NCBI GenBank assembly: GCA_002483765.1
Contig: DLIO01000123.1
Coordinates: 1 to 13,339 of the forward strand
Length of the DNA: 13,339 nucleotides
Source of the DNA: Lentisphaeria bacterium UBA7640
GTDB lineage: Bacteria > Verrucomicrobiota > Lentisphaeria > Victivallales > Victivallaceae
Direction: 5' to 3'
Shown here: positions 1-6,482 of the stretch, piece after piece
Numbering within the stretch: position 1 is the stretch's first letter
Layout: the number at the start of each line of letters is the position of its first letter
The notes under the pieces: model-generated
What the model saw: only the letters and a program-made list of their open reading frames with translations
What the model was told of the DNA's origin: nothing
The model's database searches: none
Position numbers and translations under genes: made by a program

Positions 1-92
1 CTTTTTGAGACTAAACTTTTACATAAATCTTACAAATGTTTTCCAATAATACTTCAGCCATATTTTTTCCTTAATTTTAAGTTTTTCAGGTC

Positions 93-118
93 CACTAATT
101 TCACTAATGAACACTAAT
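93..118. repeat. CACTAAT micro-repeat cluster (3 units)
   Basis: CACTAAT occurs three times, at 93-99, 102-108 and 112-118, spaced 9 and 10 bases apart (ATTAGTG on the minus strand). A related pair lies at 3423-3440 on the other side of the transporter genes. The region is non-coding, downstream of the last permease gene. No function can be read from it. Confidence 0.6.
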
Positions 119-199
119 AATTTCTTTTCTTCTCATCCGTGACCATTTTTTAACCATGTCGCATGACGTGGCGCGTGAACCTTTCTTGCCCTCATTTTT

Positions 200-226
200 T
201 TTCCGTGCTTTCTGTGCTTTCCGTGG
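200..226. repeat. 9-bp tandem micro-repeat, TTTCYGTGS x3
   Basis: Three contiguous 9-base units TTTCCGTGC, TTTCTGTGC and TTTCCGTGG fill 200-226. On the minus strand they read as CACGGAAAG-type units. They lie in the non-coding stretch after the permease operon, next to other short-period repeats. Confidence 0.65.
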
Positions 227-250
227 TTAAAATTCCCCCCTTCCCAATTT

Positions 251-264
251 CAGCATTCAGCATT
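251..264. repeat. 7-bp direct duplication CAGCATT x2
   Basis: CAGCATT is repeated immediately (251-257 and 258-264), 6 bases beyond the stop codon of the last permease gene. Positions 1-269 contain no credible gene and no clear hairpin followed by a T-run, so the operon terminator is not identified. Confidence 0.55.
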
Positions 265-269
265 TTCCC

Positions 270-1094
270 CTATCCTTTCACTCCGCCAAGCTGGATACCT
301 TTGACGAAGAATCTTTGACCAATCAAGAATATCGCCACCAGGGGAACAATACTCATTAATGATCCTGCCATCAATAAATTCCATTTGGTGCTGTGTTCGC
401 CCATAAAATACGCCAATCCTACCGGCAGAGTCATTTTTTCTGAGGTTTGCAACACAATCAGCGGCCATTGAAAATTGCGCCAGTTCCCGAGAAAAGTGAA
501 GATACTTAAAGTTGCCAGAGCTGGCTTGGATAAAGGGATTGTTACATTCCAGAATATCTCCCAAAGATTACAGCCATCAATGCGAGCGGCATCTTCAAGT
601 TCGGTCGGCAGTCCCATAAAGAACTGTCGCAACATAAAAGTGCCGTAAGCCGAAAATATTCCTGGAATAATGATCGCTTTATAGGAATCAATCCAGCCTA
701 AGTAGCGGAGCAGTAAAAACAGCGGAATCATGGTCACGGCACTTGGGATCATCATAGTCGCGAGGTATGCGAAGAATACTTTGTCACGTCCCCACCAATT
801 CAAACGTGCAAACGAAAATGCGGCAAACGCACTGGTTAGCACCTGACCGCAGGTAACGCAAAGCGCCAGCAAAAATGAATTCAGAGCAAAGGCGGCGAAT
901 GGCACGACTTCCCACACTTCCGCATAGTTTGACCATTTTATCGGATTAGGAATCCATTTGGGTGGGAACTCAAAAACATTATTGCCATCTTTCAGACTGG
1001 TCGAAACCATCCAGAAAAATGGAATCAACATCCCGAGAGCGAGAATGGTCATAAAAATATAAAGAAAAATCTTTTTTACAGTATTAAAACTCAT
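270..1094 (-). CDS. Sugar ABC transporter permease, MalG/UgpE type
   Basis: Inner-membrane permease of a carbohydrate importer of the CUT1 kind, expected to pair with the MalF-type permease encoded just upstream. The 274-residue length is normal. Hydrophobic segments are visible near residues 8-30, 66-95, 106-131, 140-158, 190-213 and 240-262. The cytoplasmic EAA loop, which docks on the ATPase, lies around residues 163-192: EDAARIDG at 167-174, then IPLSKPA. The start has a good ribosome site (AAGGAAAG) about 6 bases upstream. The gene begins 22 bases after the other permease ends, so the two are surely cotranscribed. No ATPase gene follows; a shared MsmK/MalK-like ATPase elsewhere in the genome is assumed. 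Substrate is unknown; the neighbouring GH36 gene suggests alpha-galactosides. Confidence 0.93.
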   Translation of the reverse strand: MSFNTVKKIFLYIFMTILALGMLIPFFWMVSTSLKDGNNVFEFPPKWIPNPIKWSNYAEVWEVVPFAAFALNSFLLALCVTCGQVLTSAFAAFSFARLNWWGRDKVFFAYLATMMIPSAVTMIPLFLLLRYLGWIDSYKAIIIPGIFSAYGTFMLRQFFMGLPTELEDAARIDGCNLWEIFWNVTIPLSKPALATLSIFTFLGNWRNFQWPLIVLQTSEKMTLPVGLAYFMGEHSTKWNLLMAGSLMSIVPLVAIFLIGQRFFVKGIQLGGVKG

Positions 1095-1116
1095 TGTTCT
1101 TTCCTTTGGAGTTGAA

Positions 1117-1998
1117 TTAATAGGTTACTTTTTTGCCGCCGTATTTCCAGTTGATTAGCGTTGCCACCAGCACTATTGCGAAAAGCACCAGCGCCATTGA
1201 GGACGCATAACCCATATTGAAAAGTTCATAAGCGTTGCGGTAAATATGAAAACTCAAATTAGTAGTACTCCCAGCCGGCCCCCCGCCGGTCATAATAAAA
1301 ACGGAATCGAAACTACCCTGAAATCCACTTATTATCGACATCGTGAAGATGAAAAAAGTCGTCGGACTGATCATCGGAAGCGTGATGTGGTAGAATTTTC
1401 GCCAGTTACTGGCTCCGTCCATATCGGCGGCTTCATAAAGTTCAGGATTGACGCCCTGAAGTGCGGCAAGATAAAGAATCATGTTGGTTCCACCCATGCC
1501 AGTCCAGATGCCCATGAAGATCAGTGCTGGTTTTGCCCAGAACACACTGCCGAGCCAATTTGGACCGTCTATGCCGATATAAGAGAGCAATACATTTAAA
1601 AGCCCGAAGTCGGGATTATAAATCCAGCGCCATAATAGTAGCAAACCTATTCCGCTACAGATACTGGGGAAAAAGTAGAGCGTGCGATAAACTATGATGC
1701 CACGCAAACTTTTATTCACCATGAGTGCAAGAAAAAGACTGGCCGCCATTGACAGTGGAATACCGGTCATCAGGATAAGGGTATTGTAAAAAGAGTTCCA
1801 GAATGCTTTGTCCGAAAATAATCTGGTAAAATTACCTAGTCCAATAAACTGAGGCGCGGTAAGGATATCCCATTTATAAAATGCCAGAATAAACGCCGCA
1901 CAAACTGGCAACAAGGTAAAGATCATAAACCCGGTAAAATTGGGCAGGATAAACAAGAATCCCGCCGCACACTCTCTTAATTTTTTCTTCTCAATCAT
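1117..1998 (-). CDS. Sugar ABC transporter permease, MalF/UgpA type
   Basis: First transmembrane subunit of the carbohydrate importer. It has 293 residues, typical of MalF-family proteins that lack the large extra periplasmic loop of E. coli MalF. Hydrophobic helices are seen near residues 12-40, 70-95, 105-127, 155-180, 206-228 and 262-284. The EAA loop is clear around residues 188-213 (YEAADMDGASNW, then ITLPMISP). ATG at 1998 is preceded by AGAAGGAG about 7 bases away. The gene overlaps the 3' end of the binding-protein gene by 8 bases, which indicates translational coupling. The substrate specificity of the complex cannot be deduced from this subunit. Confidence 0.93.
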   Translation of the reverse strand: MIEKKKLRECAAGFLFILPNFTGFMIFTLLPVCAAFILAFYKWDILTAPQFIGLGNFTRLFSDKAFWNSFYNTLILMTGIPLSMAASLFLALMVNKSLRGIIVYRTLYFFPSICSGIGLLLLWRWIYNPDFGLLNVLLSYIGIDGPNWLGSVFWAKPALIFMGIWTGMGGTNMILYLAALQGVNPELYEAADMDGASNWRKFYHITLPMISPTTFFIFTMSIISGFQGSFDSVFIMTGGGPAGSTTNLSFHIYRNAYELFNMGYASSMALVLFAIVLVATLINWKYGGKKVTY

Positions 1999-3325
1999 GA
2001 TCTACTCCTTCTGTTGCTATATTATTTGAAGAATGTTCATTTAGCGCCGCGTCAGCTTTTTTAACGACTTTATCCATCTCGGTTTGAATATCGGACATCC
2101 CGAGGCGGGCCTTATCGAGAGCAATACCAAAATCGCTCGATATCGAACGCAAAGCATAAATATTGTCCAGCGGGCGAGATGCCAGCAACGATTGGATCAA
2201 AACGTTTTCATCAAACGAAGTATCGGGACGGTTCCGAAACTCCGGCGAAAGGCCAATGCTTTTCCTGGCCGGAATATAGTAGTTATCGAAGCAATACTCT
2301 TTCATCACTTTATGACTGTTCAGGAATTTCACCAATTCCCATGCTTCATCTGGATGTTTTGTGCCACTCCAGACGACCCAGCCAGAGCTGGTATAACGAA
2401 TCGGCCGACCATATTTACCTTTGGGAGGCATAGCAATACCCCAGCGGATATTACTGTTTTTTCCCGCGTCCATAATCATCGGCAGGCCATAGGCGAGGGC
2501 GACTATCATACCGATACGACCGGAAGCAAAGTTTTCATAAACCCCGGCGGATTCCGTGCCACCGAGTGATTTGGCAGTGGCATGATGTTTACGTTCCAGA
2601 TCAAGAATAAAATTTAGTGCCTCAATCGCCTCGGGCTGGTTCAACAGGCATTTAGTATGTTGTGTATTGACCATATTCCCGCCGTTTGACCAAATCCAAG
2701 GGATTGCGCCCGCCCACCAGTAGCCAACGACACAACCGGCTTGGTCGATACGTCCATCTCCATCAATGTCTTTGGTCAGTTTGATCGCGGCTTCCTGAAA
2801 ATCCTGCCAAGTCCAGCTGTCGTCGGGATAGCTCAGATTTGCTTGATCAAACAGGTCTTTATTGTAAAAAAGTACTGTACCGCTACCTTCGAGCGGCAGA
2901 TAGTGAACTTCTTGCTCGGTAGACTGGGCATCTTCAAGGCCAACTTTAAAATAATCATCAAGGTCGTAATTATCCCTTTTTATCATCGGCATTAGGTTTA
3001 AAAGGGTATCTTTTATTTTGAAAGAGTTAACCTGTTTACCTGAAAAATGCACCACATCGGCACAAGTCTTACCGACCATCATGGTCTGGACTTTTATATA
3101 ATAATTACCCGGCGCTTTGTTATGTTTTACTCGAATATTGGGGTGGGTCTTTTCAAAGAGCGCAAGCAATTCTTCAAACTTTTTTTCGTAGCCCGGCGGT
3201 GGATTTGCCAAAAGCCTTAATTCAATTTTACCGTCATTAATGATTTTCGGTCGGTCATAGACCAAAAGCACAAACAGGATCACTAAAAACCCTAATAAAA
3301 ACGTCAACTTATACCAGTTAAACAT
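1991..3325 (-). CDS. Extracellular solute-binding protein, family 1, of the sugar importer
   Basis: Predicted to capture an oligosaccharide outside the inner membrane and hand it to the two permeases encoded downstream. The 444-residue length and order fit the MalE-like family 1 group: an N-terminal lobe with KFEELLALFEKTHPNI near residues 50-65, a hinge region with LEGSGTVLFYNKDLFDQANL near 145-165, then TWQDFQEAAIKLT. Residues 5-22 form a strong hydrophobic segment. No lipobox cysteine follows it, so the protein is probably tethered by an uncleaved signal anchor or cleaved by signal peptidase I. The start is supported by AAGAAGGACAG just upstream. The group II intron now lies between this gene and the GH36 gene, so any readthrough transcript would carry it. 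Confidence 0.92.
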   Translation of the reverse strand: MFNWYKLTFLLGFLVILFVLLVYDRPKIINDGKIELRLLANPPPGYEKKFEELLALFEKTHPNIRVKHNKAPGNYYIKVQTMMVGKTCADVVHFSGKQVNSFKIKDTLLNLMPMIKRDNYDLDDYFKVGLEDAQSTEQEVHYLPLEGSGTVLFYNKDLFDQANLSYPDDSWTWQDFQEAAIKLTKDIDGDGRIDQAGCVVGYWWAGAIPWIWSNGGNMVNTQHTKCLLNQPEAIEALNFILDLERKHHATAKSLGGTESAGVYENFASGRIGMIVALAYGLPMIMDAGKNSNIRWGIAMPPKGKYGRPIRYTSSGWVVWSGTKHPDEAWELVKFLNSHKVMKEYCFDNYYIPARKSIGLSPEFRNRPDTSFDENVLIQSLLASRPLDNIYALRSISSDFGIALDKARLGMSDIQTEMDKVVKKADAALNEHSSNNIATEGVDHD

Positions 3326-3362
3326 AAAAACTGTCCTTCTTCTTTAAAACAAATTTATTCAT
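3318..3362 (-). CDS. Possible 14-residue leader peptide overlapping the binding-protein start
   Basis: A mini-ORF, MNKFVLKKKDSFYV, starts at 3362 behind a good ribosome site (AAGGA, 8-base spacing). It ends with TAA at 3318-3320, inside the first codons of the binding-protein gene in another frame. Ribosomes translating it would cross the binding-protein start codon, so it could act by translational coupling. It could equally be chance in AT-rich DNA. It is lysine-rich with no run of a single amino acid, so there is no sign of classical attenuation. Confidence 0.25.
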   Translation of the reverse strand: MNKFVLKKKDSFYV

Positions 3363-3422
3363 CGATATATTCCTTTATTTCTAAAATTTTAACTTTTCAT
3401 GGATAACTTAACCATTGATCAA

Positions 3423-3440
3423 CACTAATTGAACACTAGT
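3423..3440. repeat. CACTAAT-like micro-repeat pair
   Basis: CACTAAT (3423-3429) and CACTAGT (3434-3440) recur with an 11-base period in the gap between the intron and the binding-protein gene. The word resembles the triple CACTAAT cluster at 93-118. The 161-base gap (3326-3486) also holds the binding-protein leader. No convincing promoter was found in it. Confidence 0.45.
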
Positions 3441-3488
3441 TATTCGTGCCTTTTGTACCCACCCACCCGAATGATATGGCGTGCCTGT

Positions 3489-3524
3489 CACGGTAGGAAT
3501 GCCGGTTGCCCGGCACCCCCCGTG
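3489..3524 (-). other. Group II intron domain VI with branch-point A
   Basis: On the minus strand CACGG pairs with CCGTG at the base. A 10-bp stem GGGGTGCCGG/CCGGCATTCC (two G-T pairs), capped by a GCAA tetraloop, sits above it. A TA bulge separates the two stems; its A lies 8 bases from the proposed 3' splice site, where the branch point is expected. The intron would end in AC at 3487. Confidence 0.8.
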
Positions 3525-3525
3525 C

Positions 3526-3559
3526 AGATCCGTACGTGCGGAACTACCGCATACGGCTC
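3526..3559 (-). other. Group II intron domain V (catalytic hairpin)
   Basis: A 34-base hairpin on the minus strand begins GAGCCGTATGCGG and ends CCGCACGTACGGATCT. It contains the AGC catalytic triad near its 5' end, the two paired arms and the internal bulge typical of domain V. Its sequence is close to the domain V consensus of bacterial introns with AGC rather than CGC triads, which argues against class C. Confidence 0.87.
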
Positions 3560-4123
3560 CTACCTCGAGTATTGGCGAACACGAACCTCGTATTCGCACA
3601 CCCTCAAGTCCAAACAACGTCCTTATCCGGCACTGTGTCCGGCAGACGGCTTCCTTGCGAGTGTTCCTCTTGGTCGATGTCCTTTCCTCCGCCGCCTCCG
3701 TAGAAGCAGGGCTTCCTTGTTCGGCAGTTTCTCAGGTACTATGACATCGTCCGACTTCCGGGTCGCATAAACATCAGTTCATCGGGTTCTCTCCTTCACT
3801 GATGCCACCCCATACCGCTTTCCCAGCGATTGGGGAGCTTGCCGGATCTCCCGATTTCCGCTCGTGGAGTTTCCATGCACGCAATGGGTCTCAGACTCCG
3901 CTGGAAGTGTCACACCTAGCCAATTTAAAGTCGATGTGCTCACTGTTGCAGTCCCCTCACGAAACAAGACCTGCTTCCAGAATCAATGATTTCGGAGCTC
4001 AATACCATGCCTACATTTTCCCCTGTTAACGCTTCCCTACGCCCTTGCGGGTCGTCAAGGCATAACTCGGGGCCATGATGCCTGGCCAAGGCTTTCATGT
4101 GAGAAACTTTCATTCTCTACTCC

Positions 4124-4143
4124 ACGCCGGCTTTGATCGGCGC
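4124..4143 (-). other. Short GC hairpin after the GH36 stop, at the intron insertion point
   Basis: Fourteen bases past the GH36 stop codon, CGCCG and CGGCG (4138-4142 and 4125-4129) can form a 5-bp stem, extendable by one G-T pair, with an 8-base loop. No T-run follows, because the intron sequence begins there. It may be a remnant of a terminator-like or processing hairpin interrupted at its 3' edge, or simply the intron's target. Confidence 0.35.
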
Positions 4144-4156
4144 TTTCTTTGTGTAT

Positions 4157-6364
4157 TTAGTGCTTAAAGACGCATTCTATGGTTTGTCCCTCAAAATTAA
4201 CTTCATATTTCCAGACGTTTTTAGAATGTTTTTTCAGTCCATCACTCGGCTCAAATCCATCTGGCACGAAAATAAAAATGTTCCCGATTCTTCCTCTATC
4301 GGTCGTTTTGATTTTTAGTGTATTATTGATAAATTCACAAGAATCAAGCTCTATGCCACCCTGCGTGATATGAAGGTCTGTGCCCAGTACTTGTGGAACA
4401 TTCTTATTTTTTCTTATTGCAAGGATTTCACAAGAATGAGCTTCCAGAGGAATTGATATGGAATTCATGAAAGAGCCATAATATTTTTGTTTCCAAAAAC
4501 CAAAAACGTGATATTCTTGTTTGTCATCAATACCAAGTTCCGAAAAACTTACCGTTTTCACATCTTGATGATCTGAATAATTAAACAATGCCACAATCTT
4601 CCAGTGGTCATTTGTGATGGCAATGTCGGCAAGCAAAACTTCAGGAATATCTTTTTTCAGAAAATCAACTGGCGTTGCAGTAATATCGCAGATTGGAAAT
4701 ATTTTCTTCAAAATCTTCAATCTTGATGGCGACAAAGTGGTCATTCGGTCACCGAGAATAACACTACCACCATAAAGTCCGATTACCGTTGCCCAAGTTT
4801 GGGCTTCGTTAAGAGAAAGTTCCGAACGGTCATCTCTGACTATTAAATAATCCCCGTCATTAATCCACAGCCGTTTATTCATATATGAAGCATTGAGAGT
4901 TGAACATATCGTTCGTTTAATATAACCACTACCATGATAACGATCTCTTTCTCCTAGATGAACATTCGGAATTTTGCTCCAATCCCATCTAGCACCCGCA
5001 TCACCGCCTATTCTCATCGCATCTACAATTCCGATTGAAGGACCAAATACCCCTCCCATAAAAACCGTTCCCTTTTTCATTCCTGATCGAAAGGCCTTAA
5101 TCCCTTGACGGTAGGCCTGGCAGGAAGTCGCACTGGAATTATAATGCATACCCTTGACCATGCCAAGTTTTGAAGCTCCATCAATTTTTATATATTCAAA
5201 ACCCCATTCTTTAGTAATTTTTTCAGCAAGTTTATTAAGATATGTTTGTACTTCAGGATGGGTACCGTCCAACGCGAAAAAAATACGTCCTGTGGGGGCC
5301 GGGGTTTCATCTTTATCTTTGACCAGCCAATTGGGATGTTCTTTTGCTAAAAAACTGTCTCTATGTGCCCAAAATGGCACCAACCACAGTCCTGCTTTAA
5401 AGCCTTTTGCCTTAATTTTTTCCACTAACCACTTTGGTCCATGGGGGAAGTTTTTATTCCATTTTTCCCATTCAAAAAGTTCTTCAATAGTGTATCCAGC
5501 GTCAATTTGTATATATTCTACAGGAAGTTCTTTTTTGTGTAGAGCTAAAAAATTAACATTATCCAAAATTGATTCTTCAGAAATATCACCAAAGTAAAAG
5601 TCCCAAGTACTCCAGCCGATAATGGGTTTCGTTTTCATCTTACTTTTCATCTCTTGCTGAACTCGCAATGCGTAATTTTCAAGGCCTTTTTGCGCGGTGT
5701 CATCAATATTAACAAACAACTTTTCCGAAGGAAGTTTTTCTCCCGGCATAAGTGTAGTTTTTTCCGTATCGCAAGAAGCGGAAAATTTATTTAAATTTAG
5801 AAATGTATCAAAATTAAATGTGAATTTGCCAAACATATCAGCGGTAGTAATAAATCCCATGTTCAACGCAGATTCAGTTGATTTTCCATAAAGACATATC
5901 ATCATCTCAGACGAAAAGGCCTTGCGTATATAAAGCTCATCGAACAGCCAAATTGGCTTAATGTCATAAAAATGCCGTTCAAGTGACAATAGATGAGCCT
6001 GATTAAGCGAACCGGCAATATCCATTTTCCCATATTGTTCTTGGCAAACCAAGAAAGGGATCAACTTTTTCACACTAATAGTTTCATCAGTTATATTTCT
6101 TACTGATAAGCGTATTAACAAATTGTCCTTTTCTTCGGTAATTTGCCATTCCATCTCAGGACAATTTTTCTTAGTGAAAGATAAATGCACTGAATGGCCT
6201 ATAATATTCTTGCTTATTGAATCAGCCACAGATGATTCAAAACAATGCATTATCCCGGTATGATCAATCCACTCCACTGTACATGAAATGTTTTCAAGTT
6301 TTACTTTCTCGTTACTTGAAATAAGATTAAACATATTGTTTTGTTTATTGAATGAAGATTTCAT
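4157..6364 (-). CDS. GH36-type alpha-galactosidase (clan GH-D), cytoplasmic
   Basis: Predicted retaining alpha-glycosidase that removes terminal alpha-linked galactose, or a related sugar, from imported oligosaccharides. The 735-residue architecture fits GH36: an N-terminal beta-sandwich (about 1-240), a TIM barrel (about 245-560) opening with PIIGWSTWDFYFGD, and a C-terminal beta domain. The likely nucleophile is D395 in EYIKIDGAS (family KxD motif) and the acid/base is D455 in RIGGDAGARWDW. LWINDGDYLIVR (499-510) is another clan signature. There is no signal peptide or transmembrane segment, so it probably works in the cytoplasm downstream of the importer. The start is weakly supported (AGGGTAG about 12 bases upstream); an internal ATG at codon 11 has no better site. 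The acid/base region differs from classic GH36 SDDT, so the substrate could be another alpha-glycoside. Confidence 0.88.
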   Translation of the reverse strand: MKSSFNKQNNMFNLISSNEKVKLENISCTVEWIDHTGIMHCFESSVADSISKNIIGHSVHLSFTKKNCPEMEWQITEEKDNLLIRLSVRNITDETISVKKLIPFLVCQEQYGKMDIAGSLNQAHLLSLERHFYDIKPIWLFDELYIRKAFSSEMMICLYGKSTESALNMGFITTADMFGKFTFNFDTFLNLNKFSASCDTEKTTLMPGEKLPSEKLFVNIDDTAQKGLENYALRVQQEMKSKMKTKPIIGWSTWDFYFGDISEESILDNVNFLALHKKELPVEYIQIDAGYTIEELFEWEKWNKNFPHGPKWLVEKIKAKGFKAGLWLVPFWAHRDSFLAKEHPNWLVKDKDETPAPTGRIFFALDGTHPEVQTYLNKLAEKITKEWGFEYIKIDGASKLGMVKGMHYNSSATSCQAYRQGIKAFRSGMKKGTVFMGGVFGPSIGIVDAMRIGGDAGARWDWSKIPNVHLGERDRYHGSGYIKRTICSTLNASYMNKRLWINDGDYLIVRDDRSELSLNEAQTWATVIGLYGGSVILGDRMTTLSPSRLKILKKIFPICDITATPVDFLKKDIPEVLLADIAITNDHWKIVALFNYSDHQDVKTVSFSELGIDDKQEYHVFGFWKQKYYGSFMNSISIPLEAHSCEILAIRKNKNVPQVLGTDLHITQGGIELDSCEFINNTLKIKTTDRGRIGNIFIFVPDGFEPSDGLKKHSKNVWKYEVNFEGQTIECVFKH

Positions 6365-6482
6365 TTAATTTTAACTACCCTTAATTTTAAATTTTTATAA
6401 AAACAGAAAAAGTTTCTTGCAGATGTCTTTTCCCCCCAAAAAACTTCTTCCCTTAATGCCCAGTGAAAGTAACTTTCCCAGA

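Larger units (their letters stand above)
3487..4125 (-). mobile_element. Group II intron with almost all of its reverse transcriptase deleted
   Basis: The interval has the features of a bacterial group II intron on the minus strand. Its GC-rich base use differs sharply from the AT-rich neighbours. It has a classic domain V (3526-3559) and a domain VI (3489-3524) with bulged A and terminal AC (3487-3488). Upstream is an ID3-like hairpin with stems 3833-3837/3848-3852 and a 10-base loop holding CCGGC. That loop pairs perfectly with GCCGG just 5' of the intron (4127-4131), as EBS1 and IBS1 should. The proposed 5' end is GTGGA at 4125, near the GUGYG consensus. A short frame (AEERTSTKRNTR, then LFGLEGVR) resembles the start of an intron-encoded maturase, but it runs within about 50 bases into domain V, so the RT, X and endonuclease parts are gone. 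At about 640 bases it is far shorter than complete IEP-bearing introns (roughly 2-3 kb). It lies 31 bases after the GH36 stop codon. Boundaries are good to a few bases at the 3' end and less sure at the 5' end. Confidence 0.85.

Noticed and set aside
154..171. Hairpin CCATGTC-GCAT-GACGTGG downstream of the permease operon as a terminator
   Set aside because: It has a 7-bp stem on the plus strand but a C-A mismatch in minus-strand RNA, and no T-run follows on the minus strand, so it does not fit a terminator for these genes.
3429..3770. Plus-strand open frames across the intron region that could be called hypothetical proteins
   Set aside because: They lie antisense to the group II intron and cross its domain V and EBS1-side structures. 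Such frames are a frequent by-product of GC-rich intron RNA and have no ribosome sites or recognisable domains.
3487..4125. Reading the intron interval as an insertion sequence or class C intron
   Set aside because: No transposase frame or terminal inverted repeats are visible. Domain V has an AGC triad and a 34-base form unlike class C introns.
5154..5597. A 147-codon plus-strand frame
   Set aside because: It is antisense to the TIM barrel of the GH36 gene, whose conserved motifs prove the minus-strand reading. No ribosome site precedes it.
6365..6482. Possible intrinsic terminator between the secreted protein and the GH36 gene
   Set aside because: Only a 5-bp A/T-rich stem (AGAAA/TTTCT) precedes the T-run, too weak to call.
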